DNA from: Litorimonas haliclonae
GTDB lineage: Bacteria; Pseudomonadota; Alphaproteobacteria; Caulobacterales; Maricaulaceae
Length of the DNA stretch: 64,000 nt
NCBI RefSeq assembly: GCF_965138505.1
Contig: NZ_CBCSCO010000001.1
Coordinates: 372,001-436,000 of the forward strand
Reading direction: 5' to 3'
This document shows, in pieces, positions 63,787 through 64,000 of this stretch. A program made the translations under genes and the position numbers. A model generated the notes under the pieces. That model saw only the letters and a list, made by a program, of their open reading frames with translations. It did not search any database and had not been told where the DNA came from. Each line of letters starts with the position of its first letter. Position 1 is the stretch's first letter.

Positions 63787-63998
63787 GAATAAGGGTTTGG
63801 GGTGTGAGGCTGAGAATATGGCTGCTGAGATCCGTTACCTGGTTCCTGCGGATAGTTTGGCTCTGCATAGAAATGACTATTCGGATTATAGCCTTGAGGC
63901 GTTCCGCTCTGCGGATAGTTTTCCTCATGAGTTTCCGCTGGCGGTACCCATTCAACAGGGCCGTCTTGAGCAACAGGGCTACTCTGGGTGACAGGAGC
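63780..63998 (-). CDS. Partial CDS: Pro/Gln/Asn/Tyr-rich C-terminus of a minus-strand gene (truncated by window)
   Basis: The minus-strand frame ending at TTA 63780-63782 stays open to the window edge (72 residues). It is strongly biased: APVTQSSPVAQDGPVEW, VPPAETHEENYPQSGTPQGY, then FYAEPNYPQEPG and TPNPYSN at the end, with six Tyr spaced at regular intervals. The other five frames look like shadows; a minus-strand frame ending KPERAA is one. The tail is probably disordered. Its stop codon sits in the shared palindrome at 63758-63786. I do not recognise the family; a gene of the polysaccharide cluster on the opposite strand is possible. Confidence 0.7.
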   Translation of the reverse strand, partial: APVTQSSPVAQDGPVEWVPPAETHEENYPQSGTPQGYNPNSHFYAEPNYPQEPGNGSQQPYSQPHTPNPYSN

Positions 63999-64000
63999 TT

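Noticed and set aside
63761..63998. Minus-strand frame ending KPERAA (70+ residues) at the window edge
   Set aside because: Basic, irregular composition; the alternative frame with a Pro/Gln/Tyr-rich tail ending at 63780 reads as the real protein.
1..64000. CRISPR array, prophage, complete insertion sequence, rRNA or tRNA genes
   Set aside because: No regularly spaced repeats, transposase or integrase frames, or tRNA/rRNA signatures were seen on reading the gene-free stretches.

Overview
The window is alphaproteobacterial chromosome of medium GC. The strongest taxonomic hints are the pairing of NDUFA12 with a DUF2155 protein, a DUF1489 protein, clpS-clpA, two large TonB-dependent receptors and, at the right end, a holdfast-type polysaccharide locus in the order hfsE-hfsF-hfsG-hfsH. 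Together they point to a marine, surface-attaching member of the Caulobacterales/Maricaulales (Hyphomonadaceae-like). This is inferred from gene content; there is no rRNA or tRNA gene in the window to confirm it.

Layout. 1-10.5 kb is mostly housekeeping: the tail of an unknown gene, DUF2155/NDUFA12, a secreted pentapeptide-repeat protein, aspS, a BOF-type OB-fold protein, a DUF6438 lipoprotein, a split small lipoprotein locus, clpA and clpS, and a secreted amidohydrolase. 10.5-11.35 kb is a gene-free stretch with a strong hairpin and two opposed palindromic repeats. 11.35-27.5 kb carries a DD-carboxypeptidase with a SPOR domain, panC, a GST, DUF1489, a cupin-like protein, a membrane-anchored lysozyme-like protein, mgtE, part of a type II secretion system (gspC-gspD-gspN plus a prepilin peptidase), an exported amidase, folD and a 2-oxoadipate dioxygenase/decarboxylase.

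27.6-41.05 kb looks like an island for scavenging peptides and D-amino acids. Two exported M14 carboxypeptidases, a large TonB receptor and an exported N-acyl-D-amino-acid deacylase lie beside a minus-strand group encoding DgcN (DUF1611), DgcA (enolase superfamily), a DAACS-type glutamate/dicarboxylate symporter and a LysR regulator. DgcN/DgcA are known as a D-glutamate N-acetyltransferase and N-acetyl-D-glutamate racemase pair, so D-Glu-containing polymers such as peptidoglycan peptides are a plausible substrate.

41.5-52.3 kb is a second catabolic island: an EthA/MymA-like Baeyer-Villiger monooxygenase, a minus-strand operon (acyl-CoA synthetase, two alpha/beta hydrolases, MFS transporter), a TetR regulator, a second TonB receptor and an AMACR/CaiB-type CoA enzyme. 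Two tandem TetR-type operator palindromes lie at 50981-51013, just upstream of the receptor. The enzyme set suggests import of a hydrophobic ketone, oxidation to an ester, hydrolysis, CoA activation and 2-methyl epimerisation. 52.3-57.9 kb is the valine (isobutyryl-CoA) degradation operon mmsA-acd-hibch-mmsB with a divergent LysR gene. 58.0-63.8 kb is the hfs-like polysaccharide cluster with an extra GT2. It meets, tail to tail, an incomplete minus-strand gene with a Pro/Gln/Asn/Tyr-rich C-terminus at the window edge.

No CRISPR array, prophage, complete insertion sequence, rRNA or tRNA was seen.
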